Below are positions 34,551-48,232 of a stretch of DNA of 64,000 nt, piece by piece; within the stretch, counting starts at the first letter, position 1, and each line of letters starts with the position of its first letter. The notes under the pieces are model-generated. The model was not told the origin of the DNA, searched no databases, and saw nothing but the letters and a program-made list of their open reading frames with translations. The DNA is from Thiocapsa sp. GTDB lineage: Bacteria; Pseudomonadota; Gammaproteobacteria; Chromatiales; Chromatiaceae. Made by a program: the position numbers and the translations under genes. The stretch is taken from NCBI RefSeq assembly GCF_018399035.1, contig NZ_CP073760.1, forward strand, positions 248,001 to 312,000, written 5' to 3'.

Positions 34551-34642
34551 TATCGGCTTGAACGATCGGGGATTTTCCCCAACCTCCGAGGCAACTTCGA
34601 GGCCGTTCGGCCACACAAGACACATTTTTGGAGAATATGCTC

Positions 34643-36580
34643 ATGGGAAAAATCATCGGTATCGACCTCGGGACGACCAACTCCTGCGTCGCCGTGATGG
34701 AAGGCGACAATGTGAAGGTGATCGAGAACGCCGAAGGCGATCGCACCACGCCGTCCATCGTCGCCTACACGGGTGACGGCGAGGTGCTGGTCGGACAGTC
34801 CGCCAAACGCCAGTCGGTCACCAACCCGGCCAATACCCTCTTTGCGATCAAGCGTTTGATCGGACGTCGCTACGAGGACAATGTCGTCAGCAAAGACAAG
34901 GACATGGTCGCCTACAAGATCGTCAAGGCGGACAACGGCGACGCCTGGGTCGAGGTGAACGGCAAGAAGATGGCCCCGCCGGAGATCTCGGCGAAGGTCC
35001 TTCAGAAGATGAAGAAGACCGCCGAGGACTACCTGGGTCACGCGGTCACCGAGGCCGTCATCACGGTCCCGGCCTACTTCAACGACTCGCAGCGCCAGGC
35101 GACGAAGGACGCGGGGCGGATCGCCGGTCTCGAGGTCAAGCGCATCATCAACGAGCCGACCGCGGCGGCGCTCGCCTACGGGATGGACAAGAAGCGCGGC
35201 GACCAGAAGCTCGCGGTCTACGATCTGGGCGGCGGCACCTTCGACGTGTCCATCATCGAGATTGCCGAGATCGAGGGCGAGCATCAGTTCGAGGTGCTCT
35301 CGACCAACGGGGATACCTTCCTCGGCGGCGAAGACTTCGACATGCGCATCATCGACTTCCTGGTGGCCGAGTTCAAAAAGAGCCAGGCCGTGGATCTGCG
35401 CAACGATCCGCTGGCCCTGCAGCGCCTGAAGGAGGCCGCCGAGAAGGCCAAGATCGAGCTCTCCACGAGCCAACAGACCGACATCAATCTGCCCTACATC
35501 ACGGCGGATCAGACCGGGCCGAAGCATCTCAACGTCAAGCTCACGCGCGCCAAGCTCGAATCCCTGGTCGAGGAATTGGTCGACCGCACCATCGAGCCCT
35601 GCCGGATCGCGTTGAAGGACGCGGGTCTGACGGCGGGCGAGGTCGACGAGGTGATCCTGGTCGGCGGTCAGACCCGGATGCCCAAGGTCCAGGCCAAGGT
35701 CGAGGAGTTCTTCGGCAAGACCCCGCGCCGTGACGTGAACCCGGACGAGGCCGTCGCGATCGGTGCGGCCATCCAGGGCGGCGTGCTCGGCGGCCAGGTC
35801 AAGGACGTTCTGCTGCTCGACGTCACCCCGCTCTCGCTCGGCATCGAGACCCTCGGCGGCGTCATGACCAAGCTGATCGAGAAGAACACCACCATCCCGA
35901 CCTCGGCCCAGCAGGTCTTCTCGACCGCCGACGACCACCAGACCGCGGTGACCGTGCATGTCCTGCAGGGCGAGCGCGAGCGTGCGATCCACAACAAGTC
36001 GCTCGGGCGCTTCGACCTCAGCGATATCCCGCTGGCACCGCGCGGCGTGCCGCAGATCGAGGTCAAGTTCGACATCGACGCCAACGGCATCCTCAACGTC
36101 TCGGCCAAAGACAAGGCGACCGGCAAGGAGCAGTCGATCATCATCAAGGCGTCCTCGGGTCTGTCGGACGCAGAGATCGCGCAGATGGTCAAGGATGCCG
36201 AGGCCCATGCCGAGGAAGACCGCCAGTTCCACGCGCTGGTGGCCGCGCGCAACCACGCCGACACCATGATCCATGCGACGCGCAAGTCCATGGAGCAGCT
36301 CGGCGATAAGATGGAGTCCGGCGAAAAGGACTCGATCGAGGCCGCGATCAAGGAGCTCGAGGAGGTCATGAAGGGCGAGGACAAGGACCGTATCGAGTCG
36401 CTGACCAAGACCCTCGGCGACGCTTCGGCGAAGATGGCGGAGCGGCTCTATGCACAGAGCAGTGCCGGCCCCGGCGCTGCCGGCCCGACCGGTGCCGGCG
36501 AGCCCGAGGGTTCGAGCGGTCCGGCGCGTGACGACGTGGTCGACGCCGAGTTCGAAGAGGTCAAGGACGACAAGAAGTAA
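34643..36580 (+). CDS. dnaK: molecular chaperone DnaK (Hsp70)
   Basis: The 645-residue Hsp70 starts [20 protein letters not shown] and has the phosphate motif [16 protein letters not shown], the adenosine motif [14 protein letters not shown], a linker [13 protein letters not shown] and a C-terminal lid ending in a Gly/Ala/Pro-rich tail and [19 protein letters not shown] 34643 is used because TTTGGAGA lies about eight bases upstream; an in-frame ATG at 34628 has no such site. It works with GrpE and DnaJ encoded on either side. The 150-bp gap to dnaJ ends in a half family-A repeat. Confidence 0.97.
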   Translation: MGKIIGIDLGTTNSCVAVMEGDNVKVIENAEGDRTTPSIVAYTGDGEVLVGQSAKRQSVTNPANTLFAIKRLIGRRYEDNVVSKDKDMVAYKIVKADNGDAWVEVNGKKMAPPEISAKVLQKMKKTAEDYLGHAVTEAVITVPAYFNDSQRQATKDAGRIAGLEVKRIINEPTAAALAYGMDKKRGDQKLAVYDLGGGTFDVSIIEIAEIEGEHQFEVLSTNGDTFLGGEDFDMRIIDFLVAEFKKSQAVDLRNDPLALQRLKEAAEKAKIELSTSQQTDINLPYITADQTGPKHLNVKLTRAKLESLVEELVDRTIEPCRIALKDAGLTAGEVDEVILVGGQTRMPKVQAKVEEFFGKTPRRDVNPDEAVAIGAAIQGGVLGGQVKDVLLLDVTPLSLGIETLGGVMTKLIEKNTTIPTSAQQVFSTADDHQTAVTVHVLQGERERAIHNKSLGRFDLSDIPLAPRGVPQIEVKFDIDANGILNVSAKDKATGKEQSIIIKASSGLSDAEIAQMVKDAEAHAEEDRQFHALVAARNHADTMIHATRKSMEQLGDKMESGEKDSIEAAIKELEEVMKGEDKDRIESLTKTLGDASAKMAERLYAQSSAGPGAAGPTGAGEPEGSSGPARDDVVDAEFEEVKDDKK

Positions 36581-36711
36581 ATCACCCAAAGCGGCCGGCC
36601 GGATCGAAATCACCGCCGGACATGTCGATATCTCGATCAGTGCTCGGCGGTTTCGAGAAGATGCTCGGCCCCTGTTACCGGTCATGCTGCAGCGCCCTCG
36701 GTCATGACTCT

Positions 36712-36723
36712 GGACGCGGTTTA
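36712..36723. repeat. family-A right end only, partial copy A5
   Basis: GGACGCGGTTTA lies 7 bp before the dnaJ start. A matching left end at the dnaK stop (TAAATCACCC) is too diverged to call. Confidence 0.4.
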
Positions 36724-36730
36724 GGATTCA

Positions 36731-37861
36731 ATGGCAAAACGCGATTATTACGAGGTCTTGGGCGTCGCGCGCAACGCGAGCGAGGCTGATCTCAAGAAGG
36801 CATTCCGTCGCCTGGCGATGAAGTATCACCCGGATCGCAACAGCGGGGATGCGGATACCGAGGCGAAGTTCAAAGAGGCCAAGCTGGCCTACGATGTCCT
36901 GAGCGATCCGAAGAAACGCTCGGCCTACGATCAGTTCGGCCACGCCGGGGTGGATGCCGGCGCGGGCGGATTCGGTGGTCCGGGCGCGGACAGCGGGGCC
37001 TTCTCCGACATCTTCGGGGACGTCTTCGGGGACATCTTCGGCGGGCGCTCGGGCGCTCGACGGACCCTGCGCGGGGTGGATCTGCGCTACGACATGTCGC
37101 TCAGTCTCGAGGACGCGGTCAGCGGCAAGGAGGTCAAGTTCCGCATCCCGGTTCAGGTGGACTGTCAGTTCTGCGGCGGTACCGGGGCCAAGCCGGGCAC
37201 CAAGCCCAAGACCTGCTCGACCTGCGGGGGCAGCGGCCAGGTGCGGATGCAGCAGGGCTTCTTCTCCATCCAGCAGACCTGTCCGACCTGTCGCGGGACG
37301 GGCAGCGTGATCGAGGAGGCCTGCAGCCATTGTCGGGGCCGGGGCCGGATCCAAGAGGAGAAGACCCTTTCGGTGCGGGTGCCTGCGGGCGTCGACACCG
37401 GCGACCGGATTCGCCTTGCGGGTGAAGGCGAGCGCGGCGAGTACGGCGGGCCTCCCGGCGATCTGTATGTCCAGATCCAGGTCAAGGCGCACCCGATCTT
37501 CACCCGCGAGGACAGTCATCTGCACTGCGAGGTGCCGATCGGTTTCGTGACCGCCGCACTCGGCGGCGAGCTCGAGGTTCCGACGCTCGACGGCAAGGTG
37601 ATGCTCAAGATCCCGGGCGGCACCCAGACGGGCAAGATGTTCCGCGTGCGCGGCAAGGGCGTCAAACCGGTCCGCGGCGGTGTGATCGGCGATCTCATCT
37701 GTCGCGTGACGGTCGAGACGCCGGTGAATCTCACCGAGCGCCAAAAGGACCTGCTGCGCGAGTTCGAGACCAGCATGACGGAGGGCGGTTCGCGGCATAG
37801 TCCGCAGTCGCATTCCTGGCTCGATAGCGTGAAGAGCTTTATCGACAAGATCGGGCTCTGA
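36731..37861 (+). CDS. dnaJ: molecular chaperone DnaJ (Hsp40)
   Basis: The 376-residue type I J-protein contains the J domain with HPD ([20 protein letters not shown]), a Gly/Phe-rich linker ([20 protein letters not shown]), four zinc motifs [24 protein letters not shown] and CSHCRGRG, and the client-binding C-terminal domain. Start [20 protein letters not shown] is canonical. It follows dnaK by 150 bp, with only a partial repeat between. Its TGA is immediately followed by family-C element C5. Confidence 0.97.
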   Translation: MAKRDYYEVLGVARNASEADLKKAFRRLAMKYHPDRNSGDADTEAKFKEAKLAYDVLSDPKKRSAYDQFGHAGVDAGAGGFGGPGADSGAFSDIFGDVFGDIFGGRSGARRTLRGVDLRYDMSLSLEDAVSGKEVKFRIPVQVDCQFCGGTGAKPGTKPKTCSTCGGSGQVRMQQGFFSIQQTCPTCRGTGSVIEEACSHCRGRGRIQEEKTLSVRVPAGVDTGDRIRLAGEGERGEYGGPPGDLYVQIQVKAHPIFTREDSHLHCEVPIGFVTAALGGELEVPTLDGKVMLKIPGGTQTGKMFRVRGKGVKPVRGGVIGDLICRVTVETPVNLTERQKDLLREFETSMTEGGSRHSPQSHSWLDSVKSFIDKIGL

Positions 37862-38076
37862 ACCAAGGCGAACCTTGATGAACGGGTAGGATGGGTAGAG
37901 CGCAGCGAAACCCATCCTCCAAACCGCCGCGTTGCCGGATGTCGGCCTTATGCCCTCGGCGCGGGCTGGATGGGTTTCGCTGCGCTCTGTCGGTGCCGGG
38001 ATCGGGGCGTTGGAGCGTATAGGATGGGTTTCGCTGCGCTCTACCCATCCTACATTTTCTGTTGGTTTTGAATCGT
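37862..38076. repeat. family-C composite element with three cores, copy C5
   Basis: Left part AACCAAGGCGAACCTTGATG, then three GGATGGG/CGCAGCGAAACCC-type cores, then GTTGGTTTTGAATCGT. It fills most of the gap between dnaJ and dapB. Confidence 0.6.
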
Positions 38077-38134
38077 TCCTTATCGCGGCGGGCGGGTACG
38101 CGTATTGGTTGATCGCTGTTTCCGCGATCGGTGA

Positions 38135-38971
<837 letters not shown>

Positions 38972-38997
38972 GTCCTTCCGCTTAGGAGGCTCCTCGG

Positions 38998-39827
38998 ATG
39001 CCCCACGACATTCGAATCCGCGCCTTCTTACGGCGTTCCTCGGTTGCCATCGCCGTCGCAGCGGTCATCATCGGCGGGATCACCTACGGGCCCGTCTGCA
39101 ATGGCCAGATCGCGACCTACGCGGTCAAGGATCAGTTCTGGGTCTTCTTCCTGGATCCGGCGCACGATGTCTCGGTGCGGGATCCGAGCTTGGGTCTCGA
39201 CGGATGCTGCGACAGGAGCAGTTCGAGGACGGTTTCCTCGGGTTGCTTCCGCGCGATGAGCGCGAGCGGATCCGCCACCAATGGACGCGCGGCATCGGCT
39301 CCGTGGCCCTGAGTCTGATCCCGTTCGAGACCGCGGACCAGCCGACCCGGGTCGATGTTCGCGGGCCGGATCCGCTCCTCGACCTGGTCGAGCAGATCGC
39401 GCAACGCTTCGGGCCGCGCATCAGCGGTCTGCCGGATCGGCTGAACCCGCGGGTCAAGCCCGAGGTCGCCGTCGATGCCCCGATCGATGACTTCGACGAC
39501 TGGGAGGCGGCCGTCTCCATGCTGACGGCCGTTCAGGGACAGCCCTTCGTGCCCGAGCTGCCGAGTGGCATGCCCCCACTCTGGACTGTCATGCAAAGAC
39601 AAAGCCTTATCCAAGCCGCTCATCAAGCCTGCTCGATCCTCGGCGGGTTTGCCCCCGGAAGCCTTGCCGGGGCCAACCTCGCCGGAGCCCCCGCGCATCC
39701 GTGCTTGCGGTTGTGTCGCGGCGGGGGCCGTCGCGATGGCGGCGCCTGCTGGCCGTCTCCTGCGTCCTGTTCGCGGTTGTCGGTTGCGCCACGGCACCCG
39801 AGACCGGCCGACGCCAGGTCCTGCTGA
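38998..39827 (+). pseudogene. hypothetical membrane-anchored protein, frameshifted
   Basis: A good ribosome-binding site (AGGAGG) precedes ATG 38998. The first part, MPHDIRIRAFLRRSSVAIAV with one membrane helix (AVAAVIIGGITYG), is protein-like to about DPSLGLDG (39203). From 39204 protein-like sequence continues in another frame: MLRQEQFEDGFLGLLPRDER, ERIRHQWTRGIGSVALSLIP, DPLLDLVEQIAQRFGPRISG. The two look like one gene with an indel near 39200, though two overlapping genes are possible. The C-terminal boundary is unclear; the frame runs to 39827, inside the M48 gene. I do not recognise the family. Confidence 0.5.
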
Positions 39828-40513
39828 TCGACAGCGCGCAAGAGGCTCAGCTGGGACTCCAGGCGTTTCAGCAGATCAAGCAGGACACGCCCGTCTCGCG
39901 AGACCGCCAGGCCAATGCCCAGCTCCAATCCGTCGGCAGGCGCATCGCGAGCGTCGTGAACATCCCGCATGCGGACTGGGAGTTCGTCCTCTTCGAGTCC
40001 GACGAGCCCAACGCCTTCGCGCTGCCCGGCGGCAAGATCGGCATCAACACCGGTATCTTGCCGATCACGCAGACCGAGGCCGGACTCGCCACCGTCATCG
40101 CGCACGAGATCGCCCATGTGACCGCCCGCCACGGGGCCGAGCGGATGTCTCAGGACCTACTCGTGCAGGTCGGCGGCACGGCGCTGTCCGCCGCACTCGG
40201 CAGCCGATCGCCGGTCACCCGTGATCTGGCCATGCAGGCTTACGGCATCGGTACGGAGGTCGGTGTCATGCTCCCCTATTCACGCACCCAGGAGTACGAG
40301 GCCGACCGAGTGGGCTTGCTCTATATGGCCCGAGCCGGCTTCGATCCAACCGAGGCGGTCGGGTTCTGGGAGCGCTTTCAGGCCAAAAATCGGGGCAGCG
40401 GGACCCGCACTCCGGAGTTCCTGAGCACGCACCCGCTCGACGATGCGCGTATCGCCCAGATCCGGCGGTTCCTCCCGCAGGCAATCGCCGAATATGAAGC
40501 AGCGCGGCGTTGA
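39701..40513 (+). CDS. M48-family metalloprotease lipoprotein
   Basis: The protein of about 270 residues is a membrane-anchored zinc protease. It has a basic start, a hydrophobic segment and lipobox AVVGC with Cys29 for lipid attachment, the zinc motif HEIAH at 135-139 and the third ligand Glu200 in EYEADRVGLLYM. YAxxG-type substrate strand and THPLDDARIAQ are as in the YcaL/LoiP/BepA-like group that handles outer-membrane protein quality control. I place the start at GTG 39701; a second GTG at 39713 is equally possible. The upstream frame overlaps it, which supports the view that the upstream gene is damaged. Confidence 0.88.
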   Translation: MLAVVSRRGPSRWRRLLAVSCVLFAVVGCATAPETGRRQVLLIDSAQEAQLGLQAFQQIKQDTPVSRDRQANAQLQSVGRRIASVVNIPHADWEFVLFESDEPNAFALPGGKIGINTGILPITQTEAGLATVIAHEIAHVTARHGAERMSQDLLVQVGGTALSAALGSRSPVTRDLAMQAYGIGTEVGVMLPYSRTQEYEADRVGLLYMARAGFDPTEAVGFWERFQAKNRGSGTRTPEFLSTHPLDDARIAQIRRFLPQAIAEYEAARR

Positions 40514-40520
40514 TGCAGTC

Positions 40521-41278
40521 ATGAAGCCGCTTTTGGTCGTGATCAGCCTGTTGGCCCTGCTCGCGGGTCTCGCCTCCCTCTGGACCCTTGGTTCTCGGGG
40601 CCCTGAATCGATGCCGGGGCCTTCGGTGGACGTCCTGCTCGATCTCGATCTCGGCGCGGAGGGCTTTGGCGAGGTTGTCGAGGATCGACCATTGCGCTTC
40701 CCGGCGGATCATGGCGCCCATCCCGAGTATCGGGGTGCGGTCGGCCGAGCGGCTGACGCGTGCCGCCTCGGGCCTCGCCGGAGCCGGCTCGCAGCCCACG
40801 TCGGTCTGGATCGAGGACTGGTCTCTGTCGCTTGCCTCATGCCTGGGGGACGCTTCCGAGGAGCGGGGGGCAGGTCGGTTTGAATCGATGCGCGATCCAG
40901 CTCGACCAAGACATCGAGCTGGTCTGTCTCCAACTGCGTCGCGAAGACGGCACGGGCACACCCATCCCCGCCTGCGCCTTGATCCTCGCCGACGGACAGG
41001 TGCAGGGTTTTCGGCGCCGCGAGATCCGGCTCGAGCCGTTCGAGCGCTGGCTTAGCCCGCGCAGCGGGGCAGGGTACCCGGTGGCTTGGCGGTTGAGCAT
41101 CCCCATCCTGGATTTGGAGCTGACGCTCGTCCCGCTCACCCGGGATCAAGAGGCCGACGACACGGTCCGACTCTGGAGCTGCGCGGTGCAGGCGAAGGGT
41201 CGTCTGGGCGGAGAGACCATCGCCGGGCACGGGCGGATCGAGGCCACGGCCGAGGCCGTTGCTCCGTCCGGGACCTGA
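40521..41278 (+). pseudogene. CrtC/AttH-like lipocalin-type secreted hydrolase, with two internal deletions
   Basis: Three parts of one family appear in three successive frames. First, MKPLLVVISLLALLAGLASL and RPLRFPADHGAHPEY (the start, signal anchor and conserved PADHGxHPxY). Second, ERLTRAASGLAG and TSVWIEDWSL. Third, IQLDQDIELVCLQLRREDGT, FERWLSPRSGAGYP and WRLSIPILDLELTLVPL. Family members (CrtC_N lipocalin-like, predicted secreted hydrolases) have roughly 80 and 100 further residues at the two joints, including EWWYFTGNL. So two deletions, each changing frame, have destroyed the gene. Intact relatives are usually about 360 residues and near ABC transporters. Confidence 0.7.
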
Positions 41279-41310
41279 GCGCGTTAACCTTTCAATCAAA
41301 CCGGATCATT

Positions 41311-42849
41311 ATGGTGTTCCCCATCCGTTTCATACCCAATACGTGCCGGTTTTTCGGCTTCCAGGTCGCTAAGTCACTGTTCAAGAATTCGTTTCCAGCC
41401 ACTCACCACTCGCCACCCACCACTCACCGCTCTCCATTGCTTCACGTCCTTCTGATCCTGCCGACCCTGGCCTTGCTCGGCTGCGATCGCGGTCCGACCG
41501 AGAAGGACGGTGTCTACAAGGCCGAGGTCGGGGAGATCCCGGCATCGCCCCAGCGTCCGGGCGACCCCGACACGGGTTACGACGCGCTCCTCAACCGCTC
41601 GGTCGTCACCTGTGGTCTACCCTACGGTGCCTATCTCAAGACCCGGGGTGCCGCGCAGGATGCGGGTCCGCAGTTCCCGGGCCGCACGGGACGCAACGCC
41701 GAGCTTCCCTACATGCTGACCTCCCATGTCGCGGCCTCCGGTGTCGAGATCGTGACCTCGAACTGTCTGGCCTGCCATGCGTCGACCTTCAACGGCGAGC
41801 TGGTCATGGGTCTGGGGAACGAATTTCTCGATCTGACCGCCGACCCCTGGGTCGGGATCGAGGCCGCAGCCGCGTTGGTCGAGGACGGACCCGAAGCGAC
41901 GGAGTGGCGACGCTGGGCCGATCGGGTCGGCGCCATCGCCGACTCCATGATGACGGACACCGTCGGCGTGAATTCGGCAAACAACCTCACGCCGGCCCTG
42001 ATGGCGCACCGCGACCCGGAGACGCTGGCCTGGTCCGACACCCCGCTGATCGAGCCGCCGCCGCAGACACCGCTTCCGGTGAGCGTTCCGCCTTGGTGGA
42101 ACGTCGGCAAAAAGCACGCGATGTTCTACAATGGCGAAGGGCGCGGCGACCATGTTCGCTACATGATCCTCGCCTCCACCACCTGCACCGATTCGGTCGA
42201 GGAGGCCGCCGAGATCGACGCCTGGTTCGTCGACGTACGTGCCTATCTGGCCAGCCTGCAGCCGCCCGAGTACCCCTTCCCTATCGATCGGGCGCTCGCC
42301 GAACGCGGCGCAGCGGTCTTCGAGAAGACCTGCAAGGAGTGTCACGGGACCTACGGCGAGACGCCGACCTATCCGAATCGCGTCATCGCACTCGGCAAGG
42401 TCGAGACCGATCCCGAGCTCGCGCGCAAGGGCTTCAGCGATGCGGACCGTTTCCTGAAGTGGTTCGGAAGATCCTTCTACGGCGAGCTGTCTCAGGCCGC
42501 GCCGGCGCTCGGCTATGTGGCTCCGCCGCTCGACGGGGTCTGGGCGACCGCGCCCTATCTGCACAACGGCTCGGTACCGACGCTTGCAGCCCTGCTCGAC
42601 AGCCGCTCGCGCCCGACCTTCTGGCGGTTCGATCGGGAAGGCGACGGTCGGCCCGCGTATGATGAGGTCGGCCTCGGCTGGACCTATCGGGCGTTGGACC
42701 ATGGCAAGGCCGGCGCCATGAGCTGGGAAGAGCGCAACCACATCTACGACACCGGGCTTCCCGGCTACGGCAATCAGGGCCACACCTTCGGCGACGATCT
42801 GACCGGCCCCGAGCGCCTGGCCCTGCTCGAGTATCTCAAGACCCTTTAA
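41311..42849 (+). CDS. di-heme c-type cytochrome lipoprotein (RoxA-like)
   Basis: This protein of about 512 residues has two heme c motifs, CLACH and CKECH, and ends with APYLHNGSVPTLAALLDSRS and the FW pair, features of RoxA-like di-heme oxygenases/peroxidase-like cytochromes. A hydrophobic segment with LLGC (LLILPTLALLGC) looks like a lipoprotein signal. The approximately 40 residues before it (from ATG 41311) are odd and Pro/His/Ser-rich, encoded by an ACTCACCACTC-type simple sequence, so the true start may be nearer to 41434. Substrate is unknown. The stop codon is the first triplet of repeat A6. A small cytochrome gene follows. Confidence 0.78.
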   Translation: MVFPIRFIPNTCRFFGFQVAKSLFKNSFPATHHSPPTTHRSPLLHVLLILPTLALLGCDRGPTEKDGVYKAEVGEIPASPQRPGDPDTGYDALLNRSVVTCGLPYGAYLKTRGAAQDAGPQFPGRTGRNAELPYMLTSHVAASGVEIVTSNCLACHASTFNGELVMGLGNEFLDLTADPWVGIEAAAALVEDGPEATEWRRWADRVGAIADSMMTDTVGVNSANNLTPALMAHRDPETLAWSDTPLIEPPPQTPLPVSVPPWWNVGKKHAMFYNGEGRGDHVRYMILASTTCTDSVEEAAEIDAWFVDVRAYLASLQPPEYPFPIDRALAERGAAVFEKTCKECHGTYGETPTYPNRVIALGKVETDPELARKGFSDADRFLKWFGRSFYGELSQAAPALGYVAPPLDGVWATAPYLHNGSVPTLAALLDSRSRPTFWRFDREGDGRPAYDEVGLGWTYRALDHGKAGAMSWEERNHIYDTGLPGYGNQGHTFGDDLTGPERLALLEYLKTL

Positions 42850-42929
42850 ACCGCATCTCCGCTAAGGGTTGTGGATCACCAAACGTCGAGCTCACTCGAA
42901 CATGAGTACCTCGCGCTGGACGCGGTTTA
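42847..42929. repeat. family-A palindromic element, copy A6
   Basis: 83 bp, TAAACCGCATCTCC to GGACGCGGTTTA. The first TAA is the stop codon of the di-heme cytochrome gene. The interior closely resembles copy A3. Confidence 0.75.
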
Positions 42930-42974
42930 GACCATCGGAAAACCTTCAACACAATAGAAAAGAGGACAACGCAG

Positions 42975-43457
42975 ATGATTCGAACGACGAGCGTCCCAGT
43001 GATCCTGGTTGCCGCACTCCTGACCGGCCCGCTGCCGGTCCTTGCCGGAGACGACGAGCATGATCTCGGGCTGGTGACCTGGATGGGGCAACTTCAGTAC
43101 TACACGCACAAGCTCGGCATCTCCGTCGACGCCGGAAACAAGCCGCTGATCGCCTACTACATCCACGAGGTCGAAGAGGTCATCGAGGCGATCGAGGACA
43201 TCGACGAAGCCGACGGCATTCCCATCGGCAAGCTCGTCAAAGAGATCCTTCTGCCGACCTTCGAGAGCCTCGAGGCGTCCTTCAAGTCAGGCGACGAGGC
43301 GCGTGTCGATGCCGACTACAACGGGCTGCTCGGTGCCTGCAATCAGTGTCACGAGAAATCAAACCGTCCCTATCTGCTCGTCGAGCGACGGCACGACAAT
43401 CCCTACATGCAACGCTTCAAACCGAGCAGGGCGGCGGTCTCGCCCGCTTCCGAGTAA
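42975..43457 (+). CDS. class II-like monoheme cytochrome c, periplasmic
   Basis: This 160-residue protein has a Sec signal (MIRTTSVPVILVAALLTGPL, cleavage after VLAG or LAG), a helical body and a single heme motif CNQCH near the C-terminus (about residue 129), the placement typical of class II (cytochrome c'-like) proteins. It would be a periplasmic electron carrier or gas-binding cytochrome. It lies 125 bp after the di-heme cytochrome gene in the same direction, with repeat A6 between. Partners cannot be named from sequence. Confidence 0.75.
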   Translation: MIRTTSVPVILVAALLTGPLPVLAGDDEHDLGLVTWMGQLQYYTHKLGISVDAGNKPLIAYYIHEVEEVIEAIEDIDEADGIPIGKLVKEILLPTFESLEASFKSGDEARVDADYNGLLGACNQCHEKSNRPYLLVERRHDNPYMQRFKPSRAAVSPASE

Positions 43458-43549
43458 GCCGCAGCCTTCTTCGAATCGAGATTCTGCCGCGCACGAAGGG
43501 GATGCCGGATGCCGGATGCGGGTCGAGCGAATCGACGATCAAAAAGCGC

Positions 43550-43578
43550 TTGCGCTTTCGGCCTTTCCCCTGTAATCT
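43550..43578 (+). promoter_or_regulatory. sigma70-type promoter of the initiator tRNA gene
   Basis: TTGCGC at 43550-43555, 17-bp spacer, TAATCT at 43573-43578, 12 bp before the mature tRNA 5' end. Confidence 0.65.
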
Positions 43579-43590
43579 TGTCGACTCAGT

Positions 43591-43667
<77 letters not shown>

Positions 43668-43678
43668 AAAATAAAAAA

Positions 43679-43711
43679 GGCTTACGGTTCATCACCGTAA
43701 GCCTTTTTTTT
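43679..43711 (+). terminator. intrinsic terminator after tRNA-fMet
   Basis: Perfect 10-bp stem GGCTTACGGT/ACCGTAAGCC, 5-base loop, followed by eight T. An A-rich run precedes it, so it may also work for minus-strand transcripts. Confidence 0.9.
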
Positions 43712-43807
43712 GTTGCCCGTTGCGTAAGCGCTGGTGTAAGCCAATTTCGGCAACGCGGATTCTCGGCCAAACCATGCCGGGTGACCGATCGCAAGGCGGA
43801 TTGCACC

Positions 43808-43954
43808 ATGTCCCCGGACGACTTCATCGCCAAGTGGCAGGGCGTGACGCTCACCGAGCGCGCAGCGGCTCAAGAGCATTTCGGCGATCTCTGCAGGATG
43901 CTCGGGGAGCAGACTCCGACCGAAGCGGATCCATCCGGCTCGACCGCCCCTTGA
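43808..43954 (+). pseudogene. class I DNA methyltransferase, N-terminal stub
   Basis: ATG 43808 begins MSPDDFIAKWQGVTLTERAA, AQEHFGDLCRMLGEQTPTEA, DPSG, the characteristic first 45 residues of large class I SAM-dependent DNA methyltransferases that normally continue with a Tyr/Phe-Glu-Lys-Gly stretch for several hundred residues. Here the match ends at about 43940 and a stop follows at 43954. The defence locus starts about 100 bp later. A stub that looks like the C-terminus of the same family lies at the other end of the locus (57279). Confidence 0.6.
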
Positions 43955-44058
43955 CCCATCGCACTGGTTCGCCGTCCTCTTGGCGTATACCATCCGAGTC
44001 CGGACTCATCGCGCCGGTGCGTTCGATTCTCCAGGGACAACAGGAGGGCCAGCCGACC

Positions 44059-47637
<3,579 letters not shown>

Positions 47638-47667
47638 TCGGCCGACTGCTCGCCTTTCCGGGAATAT

Positions 47668-47685
47668 GTTTACTTAGATGTAAAC
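47668..47685. promoter_or_regulatory. candidate operator, GTTTAC-N6-GTAAAC palindrome
   Basis: A perfect 6-bp inverted repeat 30 bp after the helicase stop and about 160 bp upstream of the XRE regulator. The AT-rich 47640-47847 gap could hold the promoter of the inserted regulator-ATPase-TOPRIM module. No assignment of the binding protein is possible. Confidence 0.3.
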
Positions 47686-47847
47686 CCTATGCTTGAATAC
47701 CCGTAACTCGAGGTCAGGCTTGGAGCTGTGGAGCAGCTCCCAGGCGTTGACTGCGGCGAATGGAGGCTTCGAATTAGGGTTTCACTCGCATCTCTTAAAG
47801 GAAGCCGGATGATCGTCGACTTGTAAATGGCTTGAGGGGTAAGAACC

Positions 47848-48150
47848 ATGACCGATTTCTTGGAGCGTTGGACGAGCAAGAGCGAAGAGAACAAAAAGCT
47901 CGTAGCCCAAGAGCTACTGATCGCCGAGGTCACCGAAATGATCTGGTCTGCCATGCAGACCGGGGGAATCACCAAGACCGAGTTGGCAAATCGTCTTGGC
48001 TCGACGAAGGGATACGCCTCCCAGGTTCTGAATGGTTCACGCAATATGACCCTTCGCACCCTGTCGGATATCTGCTATGCCCTGAATCACAAGCTGACGA
48101 TTACAATCTCGCCGCAATGCCTCGAATCTCAAAAGATGATCCGTCGCTGA
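47848..48150 (+). CDS. XRE-family transcriptional regulator
   Basis: The 100-residue protein has a helix-turn-helix near the C-terminal half: GGITKTELANRLGSTKGYAS, QVLNGSRNMTLRTLSDICYA. A helical N-terminus (ERWTSKSEENKKLVAQELLI) may dimerise. GAGGGG precedes the ATG. It lies between the helicase and the ATPase gene in a region with lower GC than the flanks, and probably controls the ATPase-TOPRIM pair or the whole downstream part. It has no adjacent HigB-like toxin gene, so I do not call it an antitoxin. Confidence 0.75.
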   Translation: MTDFLERWTSKSEENKKLVAQELLIAEVTEMIWSAMQTGGITKTELANRLGSTKGYASQVLNGSRNMTLRTLSDICYALNHKLTITISPQCLESQKMIRR

Positions 48151-48232
48151 TTTTTCCGTATCACATCAGGCTGTAAAACGATCTCCAGCTCGCCACAGCA
48201 AAGCGAAGAGACTCAGACGATTTCGAAGGGCA

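Noticed and set aside
41399-41432. Simple ACTC/CACC repeat as a functional element
   Set aside because: Short and imperfect; treated only as a hint that the cytochrome start is misplaced.
47848-48150. XRE protein as antitoxin of a HigBA-type pair
   Set aside because: No toxin-like small gene lies on either side in the required distance; regulator is the safer call.
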